Origin: Chrysogorgia sp. JL179-B06
Taxonomy: Eukaryota > Cnidaria > Anthozoa > Scleralcyonacea > Chrysogorgiidae
NCBI GenBank assembly: GCA_035772405.1
Contig: JAYKKM010000121.1
Coordinates: forward strand, 840,001-904,000
Direction of reading: 5' to 3'
Length of the DNA stretch: 64,000 bases
Of the stretch, positions 1 through 9,671 are shown piece by piece. The notes under the pieces are model-generated. The model was given only the letters and a program-made list of their open reading frames with translations. It was not told the DNA's origin and did not search any database. Every line of letters begins with the position of its first letter. The stretch's first letter is position 1. Position numbers and translations under genes: made by a program.

Positions 1-2
1 CT

Positions 3-188
3 TGGTCTAATCATATTGAAAATAGTATTGGGAAAGCTAAACGGATGACTTCATGGATACTCAGAAATGTACTTTCTCGGGAAGCTAACGTGTTGTTGCC
101 CATTTACAAATCATTGATAAGACCACACCTTGAATATAATGTTCAGGTATGGGCACCGCGTCTTAGATATGGTAACTGGAAAGTATAA
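3..188 (+). pseudogene. LINE reverse transcriptase, C-terminal fragment
   Basis: Open in frame 3 from the window edge to a TAA at 186-188. The translation contains IYKSLIRPHLEYNVQVWAP, the characteristic post-palm segment of CR1/Jockey-type non-LTR reverse transcriptases (usually S-L-V-R-P-x-L-E-Y-x-x-x-x-W). Only the last ~60 codons of this module are visible, and the expected downstream motif is not seen after the stop. It is a decayed retrotransposon fragment, not a host gene. Confidence 0.75.
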
Positions 189-334
189 TGGAAATTGAGA
201 ACTGCTCAAAAATATTAATCGTAAGTTGGGTAATTTCGACCTGGTTTTCACGATGGTTGCGAGCAAATTTAATTGAGATTCTAAGACAGCAAGAATTTTG
301 ACCGGAAATCTTACATAAAAAGAAATCGCGTTTT

Positions 335-865
335 AAGTAAGACTACTTTTTTCAATAAATTCAGTTGTAAAATAACTGTTTTGTTTGAAAGAACTCTTGA
401 AACTATAAATACTAACCATTAACAATTTTTTCATATCTCACTTCACTTTCAAGATATTAAGATTTGAAATAAAATCAAACGTTTGCAGATATACACCATG
501 TTTTTTAACGATAAAGCGAAAAAAAACATGGTGTATAACCGCAAACGTTTGATTTTATTTCATTAAAACATCGCCATGCCAATGAAATCACTTGAAGTGC
601 ATGTGCGTGGATGTATCCAATGACATCAAATATGCCAATTATCAAACGATTCCATGTGATAATGGTAAAGTATGCAGAATTTTTCAATAAGTCATTAATA
701 TGTATTGTGATGTCATAAGTATGATCATCTACATATTAACAAATCTTAATATCTCAAGAGTGAAGAGAGATATGAAAAAGTTGCAATTGGTTAGTCTTTA
801 TAGTTTCAAGAATGCTTTCAAACAAAAGAGTTATTTTACAACTGAATTTTTCATTGCATATAGGC
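335..865. repeat. nested inverted repeats (MITE-like palindromes)
   Basis: The outer arms 335-468 and 739-865 are imperfect reverse complements. Inside lies a near-perfect hairpin with arms 463-510 and 518-566 (ATCAAACGTTTGC core, then ACACCATGTTTTTT). A related copy of the outer arm is at 58116-58240. This looks like a palindromic non-autonomous DNA transposon family. Short reading frames here are by-products of the palindrome. Confidence 0.75.
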
Positions 866-1151
866 ACTTTAACGATGTGTTAACAAGCTCAACAGGTTTT
901 GTTTTTACTGTCAATATAATAAATAGAATATTACACGCAGTATATTTTATGTCCTCGTTGAAAGAACAATATATCTTACTTTTTTGTTGCACTTACTCGT
1001 TAAATATTCGTGCCTCTTGAACTTATCAGTCCATATTTTCTTGCCGCCGTATAATAACCAGAGAATCTAGTTTAACTACTGCATATTTATTATGCAAAAC
1101 ATAAGAATTGGGTTTCAAAATGTATACATAATATTTCTCTCTTTCTTTTAG

Positions 1152-3570
1152 CTGGTCAAAGCATATCTAGAAGAAAGTCCTTCCAATGCAGAAATAAACG
1201 AGTATTTTAGGAGCCATATATCTCCAATTTGTTCTGAGATGCAGCATCATCATTCAAGCTCCGAACTCCCTTCCAGTATTTTTGAGAATCATCATGTTGA
1301 GTTGCTCAATACATTTGTACAAGATGCAACTATGAAACTGCAAAAGAAGCCCATTTACGAGGTATTGTTTACTCTTATCAGCTCGTTATATATTTATCAA
1401 TTTTCGCTTGGGGTATTCCACAAAACAATTACCCCAAGGGATGAAAGGGGTAATTTTTTGTGGAATACCCCGAGCGAAAGGTCTAAATTATATATTATAC
1501 AGAACACTGTATAATTATATGTTCTAAGGATTGATGGTGAAGGAAAATTTCGAGTGTTGGAATATATACATTTTAAGACCAAACCAGGACCAGTTGCGAA
1601 AAATGCAACTTCAAGGCCTTCCGGCTGGAATTGAACCCGTTACCCTGTGATGCTAGTACAGTGCTCTGACCACTGAGCTACGGAGCACGTTGCTGAGAGC
1701 CTAGTCACAAGTTCTGTATATATAGTGGTGGTAATGCCGGGATAACAGTCTGGTTATATTACAAGTAATATTTGGCATTTCACTCGAACTACATGTTCTA
1801 AGGATTTATGGTGAAGGAATATTTCGAGTGTTGGAATATATACATTTTATGACGAAACCGGGACCAGTTGCGAAAAACTGTATATTATGCATGTTTTCAC
1901 AACAGATGTTTCCTTTCAAATCATGAAGCTACTTAAGGGTAATTCCAGAGCCTGTTCGCAGGTGAGCGGGGTATTAGAGTTTCGAATACCCCGGTTGACG
2001 TAAGCAAGTGGGAAATTCGAGGTCTGGTAGGGCTAGTCATCAAAAGTTACCATTCTCACGTGGTACAAATCTAACTCTCTGATTTACTTAACTGTGAGGT
2101 ATAATATGTATATAAATTATGTATTTACATTTCAGGTCCTACAATACATCAATCCGTTCGTTAAATCCGCTGCACAAGGTGGGGACAACTGCTACGCAGT
2201 TTCGAAAGTAAATGGATTCGAATATCTCAAAGATAATGGGATTGTGGATCCTGGGAGAGAAACCATCTCCAATATGATAGCCCAGAAACGATTAGGGCAA
2301 GTGAATGTGGCTAAAGATTTTTTAAAGAAAGGTAACTGTGACAACCGCATCACGAAATCAAACTCAAAAAAGCAAAGAGCGGTCATATTCAGACGATCGT
2401 TAATAAAAAGATGCTACAGAAAAGAGTTTGATAAAGGTATGGATAAGAGTAAGGACTTGCTATATTACCTTTAAGGCCTTTGAAAAAAAAAACCATTCTT
2501 TCGTTATATATTTCCCCCCAACTTACTCAATAAGATTAGAACATACATATTTATTCTAAAAATTAATTATAAGTAATAGCATGCATTGAGCCGGTTGATT
2601 AGTGATTAAATGTACCCGAAAGCCGAGGGAGGTTTAGTAAACCTCCCGAGGCTTGAGGGACATTTAATCCCTAATCAACCGTAATGCCATGCTATTACTT
2701 TGTAATATTATGGCTACCGAGACAATAGGAACGTAAGATTAGTTACTAATCGTACCTAATGTTTTATGCAGGTGGTTGATCAGGTTATTTAGAGATTAAT
2801 CGTCCCTCGTGAAACAAAGGATTTCGAGGTAGCCATGATATTATATTAGTAAAACCCTTTTATTATAATTTGTTGTAGTACTTGGCTTTTCAACTCCGCC
2901 TACGGAACCAGGTAAGGACAATTCTTATTTTTATAAACATAATTATTTTTCGCCTTTGATACGTCTTTGACACACCTTTGATACGTCTTTGACACGTACG
3001 TAACAAAGGAGTTGGATTATTAATACGTCATGGCTGATCCTAAAAAAACTGCGTAGTATATGACTTATAGAACGTAATAGAGTATATTGTATTATTTTTT
3101 TAAAGATGAAACCGAAGAAACAGACATCGAGGTGTCATTGATAGACGACGTCATTTCTGAGGTGTTTGCAAATAGTCAGCTTAGTTTCATTTATCAATAT
3201 TTTTGCAATTTTCATTACTATCTTCTCTATATACTCGATATAAACCACTGTAAGCTATTTTTCTATAATGAAGAAGACAAACATTTTAATTTCGTTTACA
3301 TTTCAGTAAAATTCATCCACCTAAAACGTGATGTTTTTCTAGCCAATTGGTCTTTTCAATATGCAAGTTGTGACATACACAAGAAACATGCAGGGCCGTA
3401 TTCAGAAAATCTTACAGGGGGTGTAAGCTCACTTCCACCGACTGACGCACAAGATTGTACCGACTACATCCTATCAATCGAAGCTTGTCAAAATATTGTC
3501 TGTCCGATGGGTGCCCACTAAAATTACCCTGGCCAGCTCGTGAAATGGTTAAATGTCGCACCCCCCCCCC

Positions 3571-3601
<31 letters not shown>

Positions 3602-3856
3602 ACACACACACGTAGCTCCGGGCCTGGAAACATGCGCAACAAACAAATACCAAATTCAGAATCAAATATTTTTCCCATTGAACCATTCGATTGGTGATAA
3701 TGTAATGATAATATCTTTCTTAATAATATAGGTACCAACGATAACAAGTGGTTGTTTTATAAAAATGAATTAGTTGCGCTTGCAGTAGTTGAAGAAGAGA
3801 GCTTTAACGCAACCCGTGTCCTCAATACAGAGTTTATGGAAAAAGTTCAGACTTAA
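1152..3856 (+). CDS. candidate multi-exon host gene (exons only, product unrecognised)
   Basis: Four segments look like exons in compatible phases. 1152-1361 follows a CTTTCTTTTAG acceptor and precedes a GT donor (phase 0). 2136-2331 follows TTTCAG and ends in phase 1. 3106-3174 follows TTTTTTTAAAG and ends in phase 1 at a weak GTCAGC donor. 3732-3856 follows AATATAG and ends at a TAA. All four stay open and read as normal protein, for example VLQYINPFVKSAAQGG and TNDNKWLFYKNELVALAVVE. The 5' end and the family are unknown. A tail of the second exon stays open to 2474, so an alternative end is possible. SINE and MITE insertions lie in the presumed introns. It could also belong to an old transposon. 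Confidence 0.45.
1405..1477. repeat. perfect-looking hairpin, possible MITE
   Basis: CGCTTGGGGTATTCCACAAA and the matching reverse complement flank a short loop (AAGGGATGAAA). It lies in the presumed first intron of the gene at 1152-3856. A second short GGGTATT/AATACCC inverted pair is at 1968-1995. Confidence 0.7.
1519..1688 (-). repeat. tRNA-Ala-derived SINE, copy 1
   Basis: On the minus strand a tRNA-like head (about 1615-1686) carries recognisable A and B boxes (TAGCTCAGTGGTCAGAGCAC; GGTTCAATTCC), followed by a non-tRNA body containing CAACACTCGAAATTTTCCTTC. The same body recurs at 1760-1877, 45345-45425, 48760-48835 and 58339-58453. The head is degenerate, so this is a retroposon rather than a working tRNA gene. 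Confidence 0.7.
1760..1877 (-). repeat. SINE body fragment, copy 2
   Basis: Headless copy of the SINE body found at 1519-1688. It includes the outer block TTACAAGTAATATTTGGCAT and CACTCGAACTACATGTTCTA shared with the 48.7 kb and 58.4 kb copies. Confidence 0.65.
2569..2700. repeat. 130-bp palindrome (MITE-like)
   Basis: Arms AGTAATAGCATGCATTGAGC and their reverse complement (GCCATGCTATTACTT at the right) surround GGTTGATTAGTGATTAAATGT and its mirror. The centre is GGTTTAGTAAACC near 2641. No coding content. Confidence 0.75.
2701..3080. other. gene-free stretch, degenerate short repeats
   Basis: No supportable gene. It contains a short direct repetition of CTTTGATACGTCTTTGACAC around 2955-3000 and further fragments like the preceding palindrome (GATTAATCGTCCCTC). 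It is presumed intronic to the candidate gene around it. Confidence 0.5.
3559..3612. repeat. C-run and (CA)n microsatellite
   Basis: A run of C followed by (CA)n with one interruption. Reading frames through it (poly-TH, poly-CV) are artefacts. Confidence 0.95.
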
Positions 3857-4302
3857 CTTCAGTGGAGGACGATGAACAAATTTAAGTCTGCACTTTTCCG
3901 GTTGGCATGAAAGTCAAATTTCAAGTTCCAAGTTCCGAGGTAAAAATATGAATTCGTGTTAAATCATTTAGCGTTTTTGCTGGCCAGGAAATTTTGTTGT
4001 CAACGTGTAGGAGGTTTGGGAGATCCCACTGTACTTGGAAGTGTGGTGACCATCATTTTAAGTAGGGAAAGTGCGCAGTCCGAGGTTGACTAAAGTGTCC
4101 ATCTCCTCATAAAGATAGTTATGAGAATTACTAATCATCTCTTATTCCTTTTGCTCTGGGATATATATAGACAATTAGTGGTAATCAATTCAACAGGAGT
4201 AGTTTAGTTTTGGATGTTTTTCTTGTGTTATGGCAATATCAGTTAAAAATCAATTGGGCTTAAAAGTTAACAAGTTAAAATAATTCAGCATATTTTTACT
4301 AT

Positions 4303-4514
4303 CTGTGAAAGAAAGGAACAGTGAAACTGATGATACGCCGCACGAAACAATTTCAGATAAATCCGACGAGGAAGACAGTAGCGATAATGACGACGAAGAT
4401 GAGAAGGATGATGAAGGAGAAAAGCAATCTGCCCAAAGAAAGAGGAAAAAAGAATCAGGAAAATTAATCGATTCACTAACTATTGCAGTTAGTGGAAAGA
4501 GAAAAAAGTTTTAA
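4303..4514 (+). CDS. acidic/basic terminal exon candidate
   Basis: Open from a possible acceptor (TATCTGTGAAAG) to a TAA at 4512-4514. It encodes a strongly acidic stretch (DEEDSSDNDDEDEKDDEGE) followed by KRKKESGK and a final KRKKF, which resembles bipartite nuclear localisation signals. AATAAA-like CTAAATAAAC follows within 20 nt. It may be the last or an alternative exon of the gene at 1152-3856; that link is inference only. Confidence 0.35.
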
Positions 4515-5340
4515 TTCTATAATACTAAATAAACTGACATTTATTAATTAAACATTTTAGGTATTTAACGTATTTTAATTAAACATGTTATTAACACGTT
4601 TTAAAAGTGTACTATCCTTCCGATGACTGATTGTCACGATCTTCTTCCATGCAGTCAATACAACGATTTAACAACAACAATAACAAAATGCAACACCGTT
4701 CGACCATTGCTGCGTGACGTCACATTCACTCTCCTTTAATATGCGCATCACAAGCATTTTTCAACCTCAAACTGCTATATTCATTTAAGTCTAATACTTT
4801 GATATAAAAAGGTATTTTGTTGCCAATGTCCTTTAAGTCTAGTTAATGTTTTCACGTAGAGGAGGACAAAATAAAATGGAATTCGACGGTTTCGAAGAGC
4901 TATTGTATATTTCACGATTTGATTGTCTATAAAAACAACTTTTTCTTGCATGTATTAAAATTAGAAATCGTTCATTGATGTGCGAGGTTAGACAAAACTA
5001 CTGAACCTCTCCAGCATACCTGTATATCACTGGAATTACTGAGATTACAGGGATTTATAAGATTACAAGTGTTACAGTGATTACTAATATCAAAACTTTA
5101 TTAAATTATAATCAATTTTGTACTGAGGTTAAAACTGTACTTAAAATGCATGTAACATGATTTGCATTGCTATAATCTTACATAATCATACCATTTTATA
5201 ATTTTATATGTCATACCTGTATTCCGTATTTATGTTTAGTTTAATTGTTCATTATTTTTATTATATACCTGTATGTAGATAATCTTCAATAGGGGAAGAG
5301 CCACTTTGTGGATCTTATTGAATAAACCATTATTATATTA
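4515..5340. other. gene-free A+T-rich stretch
   Basis: I see no coding signal here. It holds simple A+T-rich sequence and, at its right end, the beginning of the GGATTACTAAGATTACA minisatellite. Confidence 0.5.
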
Positions 5341-5343
5341 TTA

Positions 5344-5612
5344 TTATAGGCATTACTAAGATTACAGGGATAACTAAGATTACAAGGATTACTAAGATTA
5401 CAGGGATTACTAAGATTACAGGGATTACTAAGATTACAGGGATTACTAAGATTACAGGGATTACTAAGATTACAAGGATTACTAAGATTACAAGGATTAC
5501 AGGGATTACAAGCATTACCAAGATTACCAGGATTACTAAGATTACAGGGATTACGAAGATTATAAGGATTACTAAGATTACAGGGATTACAAGGATTATA
5601 AGGATTATAGGG
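5344..5612. repeat. minisatellite, ~17-bp unit GGATTACTAAGATTACA
   Basis: At least a dozen tandem or near-tandem copies of GATTACTAAGATTACAGG with small variations (AGGATTACAGGGATTACAAG). The hydrophobic VILVILVIPVILV reading on the minus strand is purely a product of the repeat. Confidence 0.95.
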
Positions 5613-5639
5613 ATTATTGTGGAGTTTAGTGTATTACTG

Positions 5640-6400
5640 GTTTATATTATAATAAAGCTCTTAATTTGGTTATATTATAATAAAGCACTTAATTTGGTGC
5701 TAGCATAACACCAAGGGTCAACCGGCATCACGTTCGATTTCAGTTGATACTGGTCACCGGTTATTGTTCATATCAGGGGCAGATCTAGGAATTTTTATAC
5801 CTTAGTCAAACTGGAAGGGTACACATATGTAGGGGGTACGGGGGCATTCTCCCCCGGAAAATATTTGAATTTGGGTCTCTGAAATGGCATTTCCCGCGAT
5901 CTGACAGCACTTTTGAGCATTTGTTTTAATGTTTTCAAACATGTTTTTATGAAACATTTTATTATTTCGAACTTTGATAAAACATGAATAATTTATTCTC
6001 AACTTCCTGTCAAAAGCAGTGAATAGCCAGGTCGTATTTCATACACCAGACAACGAGGTTCAACAACAATCGGTCAATATGAAGTTAAACCTTTTTAAAG
6101 TCAATACGAAACGCTTAAATATAGGTTACACGGAACTGGTAAACTCGAATCGAATATAGCTTAATCTTAATCGCCGTTTTGTCGACGGTATATATGTAAA
6201 TAAACTAAATATATGTTATATGGTAATTGAGCAACGATTACGGCCAGAGACGCACAATTCGCAATTGCAATACTAGATTATCAATACACTAGTTTAAGAC
6301 TAATAAGACAGTAGTTTATCAATCAATATATACATTTACATGATCGCCGTGGCCCGTACAACCCTTGCCTTTCCGATTGCGGACATCTTTTGGTCTTGGA
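5640..6400. other. no gene seen; degenerate repeat
   Basis: The segment near 5770-5890 (GGGGCAGATCTAGGAATTTT, CTCCCCCGGAAAATATTTGA, TGAAATGGCATTTCCCGCG) has the look of a widespread non-autonomous transposon common in invertebrate genomes. A direct repeat TTATATTATAATAAAGC occurs twice at 5642-5690. Nothing coding is supported. Confidence 0.4.
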
Positions 6401-6619
6401 TTAGTTTCTCTGTGCCAAAATTCCTGTTAGGAAAGCTTGAAGTTCGTGGACAGAACTCTTGCGCGAAACGTTGATTTGCCTCACCAGATCATCGTACACT
6501 TCTTGCAGACAATGTTCATCGTTTCTTTCAAACCTTGATAGAACAGTTTCGTAAATACCGCAAGCCATTGCTGAATAATACAGTAAACTGTTGGATACCA
6601 CACGCTGTGAATTGGTCAA
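6401..6619 (-). CDS. short ORF or exon, unrecognised
   Basis: 72 codons with balanced composition (for example SRFERNDEHCLQEVYDDLVR and SSVHELQAFLTGIL), predicted largely helical. It begins at an ATG and ends at a TAA. It lies just outside the Polinton and could be a host exon or a remnant of an older element. I do not recognise it. Confidence 0.3.
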   Translation of the reverse strand: MTNSQRVVSNSLLYYSAMACGIYETVLSRFERNDEHCLQEVYDDLVRQINVSRKSSVHELQAFLTGILAQRN

Positions 6620-6620
6620 G

Positions 6621-6815
6621 ATCGGTCAAATGGAGTAGCGAATAAGAACACGGTATTTGTCTGAATTAACCAATCAGGTGGCTCATGCATGAGTCCCTGA
6701 TCACCAAGACCGGTCAGAACGCCCCGCAGATCGGTCAAATTGGCCGATCACCATGGAGAGCAGTGTATTGACCATCAAATAGCTGGAAAATTACTCAGAT
6801 CGGTCAAAGCTCATG
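6621..6815. repeat. dispersed GATCGGTCAAA motifs
   Basis: The motif GATCGGTCAAA occurs at least three times (near 6631, 6729 and 6799) with a related GACCGGTCAG in between. No gene is apparent; it may be a degenerate repeat or a cluster of binding sites. Confidence 0.4.
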
Positions 6816-6984
6816 CGGAAGACCGCTGAGAAGAAGAAGACTGAAGACTGCTCACATTATTATTTGTACCTCCTCCGCGGGAAAGACGCGGGCGAGAGAG
6901 CCTGTACCGTCAGTGCCGATGAATTACGAATAAAATCACGAATGATTATGAAACAACTGGACCTTGTTGTAATTGCGCAATTTT

Positions 6985-6990
6985 TACAGC
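6985..6990. other. left target-site duplication TACAGC
   Basis: TACAGC sits immediately before the first base of the left terminal repeat. The same hexamer is at 38954-38959 on the right. Its first T may belong to the element end, so the duplication is 5 bp (ACAGC) or 6 bp; Polintons typically make 6-bp duplications. Confidence 0.7.
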
Positions 6991-7590
6991 AGTAGTAATA
7001 TATATATATATATATATATCAATGTGTTTGGGATTGGAACCGAGCTCTAAGCCAATCAGAATCAAGAATGATTTGAATGGACCAATCAGAGCACAGCACA
7101 ATCCCAAATTTCCAGGGGGGTTGAAACATTTTAAGGTGTGGTCACCCTGTATAGAACGACCAGTGATCAAATCAGGGGGGATATGCAGCTGGTCGTATAC
7201 AAGAGGTTTTTTGTGAATTTTGATATTATTTATCTCATGAAACTTGGTGTTGTTGTACGACCAGTTTTTGGTTTATCCTTGAGTTTGACGACCAGAGAGA
7301 GAGGAAGGTCAATCAAGGTGATCGTATTTCATGAGATAGATATTTTAAAATTCAAAAAAAACCTTTATAAACGACCATCATACCTCACCCAATGTGATTT
7401 ATACTTACCATCAGAAAAACGTCCATATTATTTTTGGAAGAGTTGTACGATATTGAAATAAAAATAATCAAATTTGGGTTTATAGAATTAATCATAGAAA
7501 TTTCCGCCATGGAGCTCTTACCTCGACGCCATCTTATGGCCGAATGACTGATATTCTTTTGTTACGGTATTTTTAAAAAAAAAGATAAAA
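6991..7590 (+). repeat. left terminal inverted repeat
   Basis: Matches the reverse complement of the right end in blocks: the (AT)n start then CAATGTGTTTGGGATTGGAA; CCAATCAGAATCAAGAATGA; GGTCGTATACAAGAGGTTTTT; TTGTTGTACGACCAGTTTT; and an innermost block GAAATTTCCGCCATGGAGCT at 7498-7590. Two CCAATCAG boxes lie at 7053 and 7080. Reading frames inside are not supported as genes. Confidence 0.9.
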
Positions 7591-7711
7591 TTTGTAGAGG
7601 GAAATATCTCCAAAAATTATTTGGTGTTTTTCAAATAGATATATTTTTTAAAATGTACTTTAACACACAATAACTTTTTTTTGAAAAAACAAATCTTTTT
7701 ATTGTTTTTAT

Positions 7712-8230
7712 TTAATCTAAATACATTTCTTTATTAATAGAACTAAGTATGGAATCATCAGTTATCATAATTGTTGTTAGATATTTATACGGACAAAGAT
7801 CTCCCCCATCTACCACTTCTAAATATAATTTATACCCGGCTAGCCTACCCAAGGGAGAGTATATACAGTGTCGTAAAATATATTTTTGATTTGGAAAATT
7901 CTGTCGAAGAGAATTAATATCACAGTGGGTATATACTTTTTTTTTAATGTTGTTTCTATTAAATACTTTTTCTTCCTTTACTTCGTCATCATCACTCCCC
8001 AAAAATGTTTTCAAACTATCATCACTATCAGAATCACTATTATCCTGAATAGGTTTGACGGGTTTAAAGTCCTCGAAATTAAACACTTTCGACGTATACG
8101 TATCCGTATCCCGTACACGTACACCGTACGCGTATCCTTCTCCTTTATCGTTGTAATCCCATATGAGAGGGGAACCAGGCAGGGGTATGGGTTTTCCAGT
8201 TTCATTCGTTATTTCTTCTTTCGTAGCCAT
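7712..8230 (-). CDS. accessory-family protein (terminal GK-x-V-Y-I domain), 172 aa
   Basis: The first gene inside the left repeat. Residues 1-50 contain a tract fitting a short folded module (PLIWDYNDKGEGYAYGVRVR). Residues 60-85 are an acidic Ser/Asp linker. Residues 100-172 form the family domain: L-R-Q-N-F-P-N-Q-K-Y-I-L-R-H-C, then YKLYLEVV, then the end motif INKEMYL. The same layout (aromatic-x-h-x-x-C, a Y-x-L-x-L strand, a hydrophobic end strand) recurs in the genes at 9672, 10112, 10534, 11643, 12340 and 34.1-35.8 kb. Function unknown; I recognise no database family. A TATA box on the minus strand is at 8295-8302. Confidence 0.75.
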   Translation of the reverse strand: MATKEEITNETGKPIPLPGSPLIWDYNDKGEGYAYGVRVRDTDTYTSKVFNFEDFKPVKPIQDNSDSDSDDSLKTFLGSDDDEVKEEKVFNRNNIKKKVYTHCDINSLRQNFPNQKYILRHCIYSPLGRLAGYKLYLEVVDGGDLCPYKYLTTIMITDDSILSSINKEMYLD

Positions 8231-8294
8231 TTTTTTCTTAAACTAAGTTTGTAGAGGGACAATTACGTATAAATGAAAAAGAAAAGTTTCAGCT

Positions 8295-8302
8295 TATTTA
8301 TA
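8295..8302 (-). promoter_or_regulatory. TATA box for the gene at 7712-8230
   Basis: TATAAATA on the minus strand, 65 nt before the ATG. The same octamer is used upstream of several other genes of the element. Confidence 0.5.
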
Positions 8303-8351
8303 TGAAAGTTTTTTTGAGAAATTTTTTTTTTCATTTCTACAAAACCTGGGG

Positions 8352-8359
8352 TATAAAAA
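8352..8359 (+). promoter_or_regulatory. TATA box for the gene at 8402
   Basis: TATAAAAA preceded by a G run (CTGGGG), 43 nt before the ATG at 8402. Confidence 0.5.
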
Positions 8360-8401
8360 ACGATATCATAAAAAAAATGGGTCAGTTATTTTTTGTTGAA
8401 G

Positions 8402-8842
8402 ATGGCAGGGTATATACCCAATCGAAAGATTTGGACATTTCAAATGCGTAATCCAGAAAATGCTGAAAAAATGATAGAGGCAGCGAAATTAATCAATTAC
8501 TCAACTACTGCACAGAATTGTCTTAAATTAAATGAAATATCGTTTTTTGAATGTAGTCGTGAAATTGTAAAAGATAAAGAATTGGGATTTCTTCAAGGGG
8601 TTGTTTATCTCAAAGAAGCAAGAGGTGATATTTTTGATTGGCTTCCCTATGGGGGAGAAATCATTCGTTCTTATGCTGATGATTTCTACCATTTTAAAGG
8701 TAGACTATATGATCCGTCCACGTTATATCAATATGGAAAACGTCAGGGTAAAATGGGGAAATTATGGAATAGTGAAAGAATCAATAAATTAGCTGATTAT
8801 AAGAACAAACATCGACAAAAAAGAAAAAAACTTTTAGAGTAA
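8402..8842 (+). CDS. basic accessory protein, possible degenerate CRESS Rep-type domain
   Basis: 146 residues from the ATG at 8402 (an upstream in-frame TTG is unlikely to be used). Order of features: RKIWTFQMRNPENAE near the N-terminus; IVKDKELGFLQGVVYLKEA in the middle; YQYGKRQGKMGKLW; and a basic tail (KHRQKRKKLLE). The series W-x-F-x-x-x-N, then x-x-x-LQG-x-V-x-x-K, then R-Q-G-K resembles the N-terminal endonuclease of circovirus-like Rep proteins (motif II normally H-L-Q-G). The H of motif II is replaced and no convincing catalytic Y-x-x-K is seen. If related it is likely inactive. Low confidence in the family; confident that it is a gene. Confidence 0.7.
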   Translation: MAGYIPNRKIWTFQMRNPENAEKMIEAAKLINYSTTAQNCLKLNEISFFECSREIVKDKELGFLQGVVYLKEARGDIFDWLPYGGEIIRSYADDFYHFKGRLYDPSTLYQYGKRQGKMGKLWNSERINKLADYKNKHRQKRKKLLE

Positions 8843-8927
8843 AGAAAGAAATTCATGTAATAAAAAATAACATTGTTTTTATTAAATAAATTTATACAAG
8901 AGAAGGAATTATTATGTCTGTCAGTTT

Positions 8928-9047
8928 TTATAAACTTAACATTTTATGTAAAAGATGGGACATATCTTCCTCTGATAATATTTTTAGTGTTTTTCCAGAT
9001 TCTCCATGATTGATAATTTTCAGGGTTATTTCATACAGTTTAAACAT
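8928..9047 (-). pseudogene. truncated accessory-family gene (C-terminal half)
   Basis: A 39-codon frame, LYEITLKIINHGESGKTLKI and then LLHKMLSL, closely matches the C-terminal half of the protein at 10112-10453 (VYELTLKIIIQGEEKGITLK). The N-terminal half with the conserved Cys is not found upstream in this frame. I read it as a decayed member of the expanded family rather than a working gene. Confidence 0.55.
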
Positions 9048-9102
9048 CTTATATGTGTTTCAGAAAAGATATAAAAAAAAAAAAAATCAAAAAACAGAAC
9101 AG

Positions 9103-9110
9103 TATAAATA
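9103..9110 (+). promoter_or_regulatory. TATA box for the core-protein gene at 9168
   Basis: TATAAATA 58 nt upstream of the ATG, in the same AGTATAAATA context as at 11347 and 18093. Confidence 0.5.
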
Positions 9111-9167
9111 GACGGTTTTTTCTTTTTTTAAACCATTGCTTGTCGTACTTAAGTTAACATAAAAAAA

Positions 9168-9317
9168 ATGAAGTGTAGGAGTAGGAGATGTATAAAAAAA
9201 GCGAAAATAAAAAAACGAATACGAAAACGACGACGTTCTAAAAAAATTCAAAAAGGAGGATGGAAAAAAGATCATCCGAATTATAATCATAAGTTTTATG
9301 AATTTTGGAAATGGTAG
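9168..9317 (+). CDS. small basic core-like protein with IQKGG motif, 49 aa
   Basis: The protein is dominated by Lys/Arg (KKRIRKRRRSKKIQKGGWKK) with a short aromatic C-terminus (FYEFWKW). The K-K-I-Q-K-G-G motif is the same as in the core proteins at 18195, 21733 and 27870. In adenoviruses small basic core proteins (pVII, pX/mu) are cut by the viral protease next to Gly-Gly. By analogy this is probably a DNA-condensing virion protein matured by the protease at 21079-21690. Confidence 0.65.
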   Translation: MKCRSRRCIKKAKIKKRIRKRRRSKKIQKGGWKKDHPNYNHKFYEFWKW

Positions 9318-9343
9318 ACAATGTATTTTAAAAAAAAATGTTA

Positions 9344-9547
9344 TTAATCAAAATAAGTTTTTTTCCATCTTTGTATTCTATCATCACATTCACATAGTTC
9401 AACTATTCTACTATAGATAAGTCGTGAGTAATTCTGTTTACAAGGATAACAATAATGATGGTTTACAAAACATTCTTTACATCTGTAATGCATGAAAAAA
9501 TGATAGAAGGAATTCACACCACAACAACAGAAACTGCAATAGACCAT
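9344..9547 (-). CDS. small Cys-rich (zinc-ribbon-like) protein, 67 aa
   Basis: Contains C-x-x-C pairs (CSFCCCG, CKECF, CYPCK, CECD) with His residues between, which is consistent with zinc binding (HYRCKECFVNHHYCYPCK). No family is recognised. The decayed Polinton at 43.9 kb carries a protein with similar C-x-x-C spacing (43936-44148). Confidence 0.55.
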   Translation of the reverse strand: MVYCSFCCCGVNSFYHFFMHYRCKECFVNHHYCYPCKQNYSRLIYSRIVELCECDDRIQRWKKTYFD

Positions 9548-9624
9548 CTTGACAATATTTTTTTGAACGTTTTTGTGAAAATTTTATAGTTTGACAACCT
9601 ACTTTTATAGATTTTTTGCAAAAC

Positions 9625-9632
9625 TATATAAA
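9625..9632 (+). promoter_or_regulatory. TATA box for the gene at 9672
   Basis: TATATAAA 40 nt upstream of the chosen ATG at 9672, which supports that start over upstream in-frame TTG codons. Confidence 0.45.
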
Positions 9633-9671
9633 CAGGGTATCAAATATATTTTTTCTATTATTTTTCAAAAC

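Noticed and set aside
3455..3731. Frames rich in Thr-His or Cys-Val repeats
   Set aside because: They are translations of the (CA)n microsatellite.
5333..5521. Hydrophobic VILVILVI frame resembling membrane segments
   Set aside because: It is a reading of the 17-bp minisatellite, with no start context or gene structure.
5344..5612. Possible CRISPR array (regular short repeats)
   Set aside because: Repeats are contiguous without unique spacers and the DNA is eukaryotic; it is a minisatellite.
7022..7461. Overlapping frames of 64-107 codons inside the left terminal repeat
   Set aside because: The right-repeat copy does not preserve them and composition is not protein-like; they look like chance frames.
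7886..8254. 122-codon plus-strand frame opposite the first accessory gene
   Set aside because: It is the antisense shadow of the 7712-8230 gene, which has better composition, a TATA box and family relatives.
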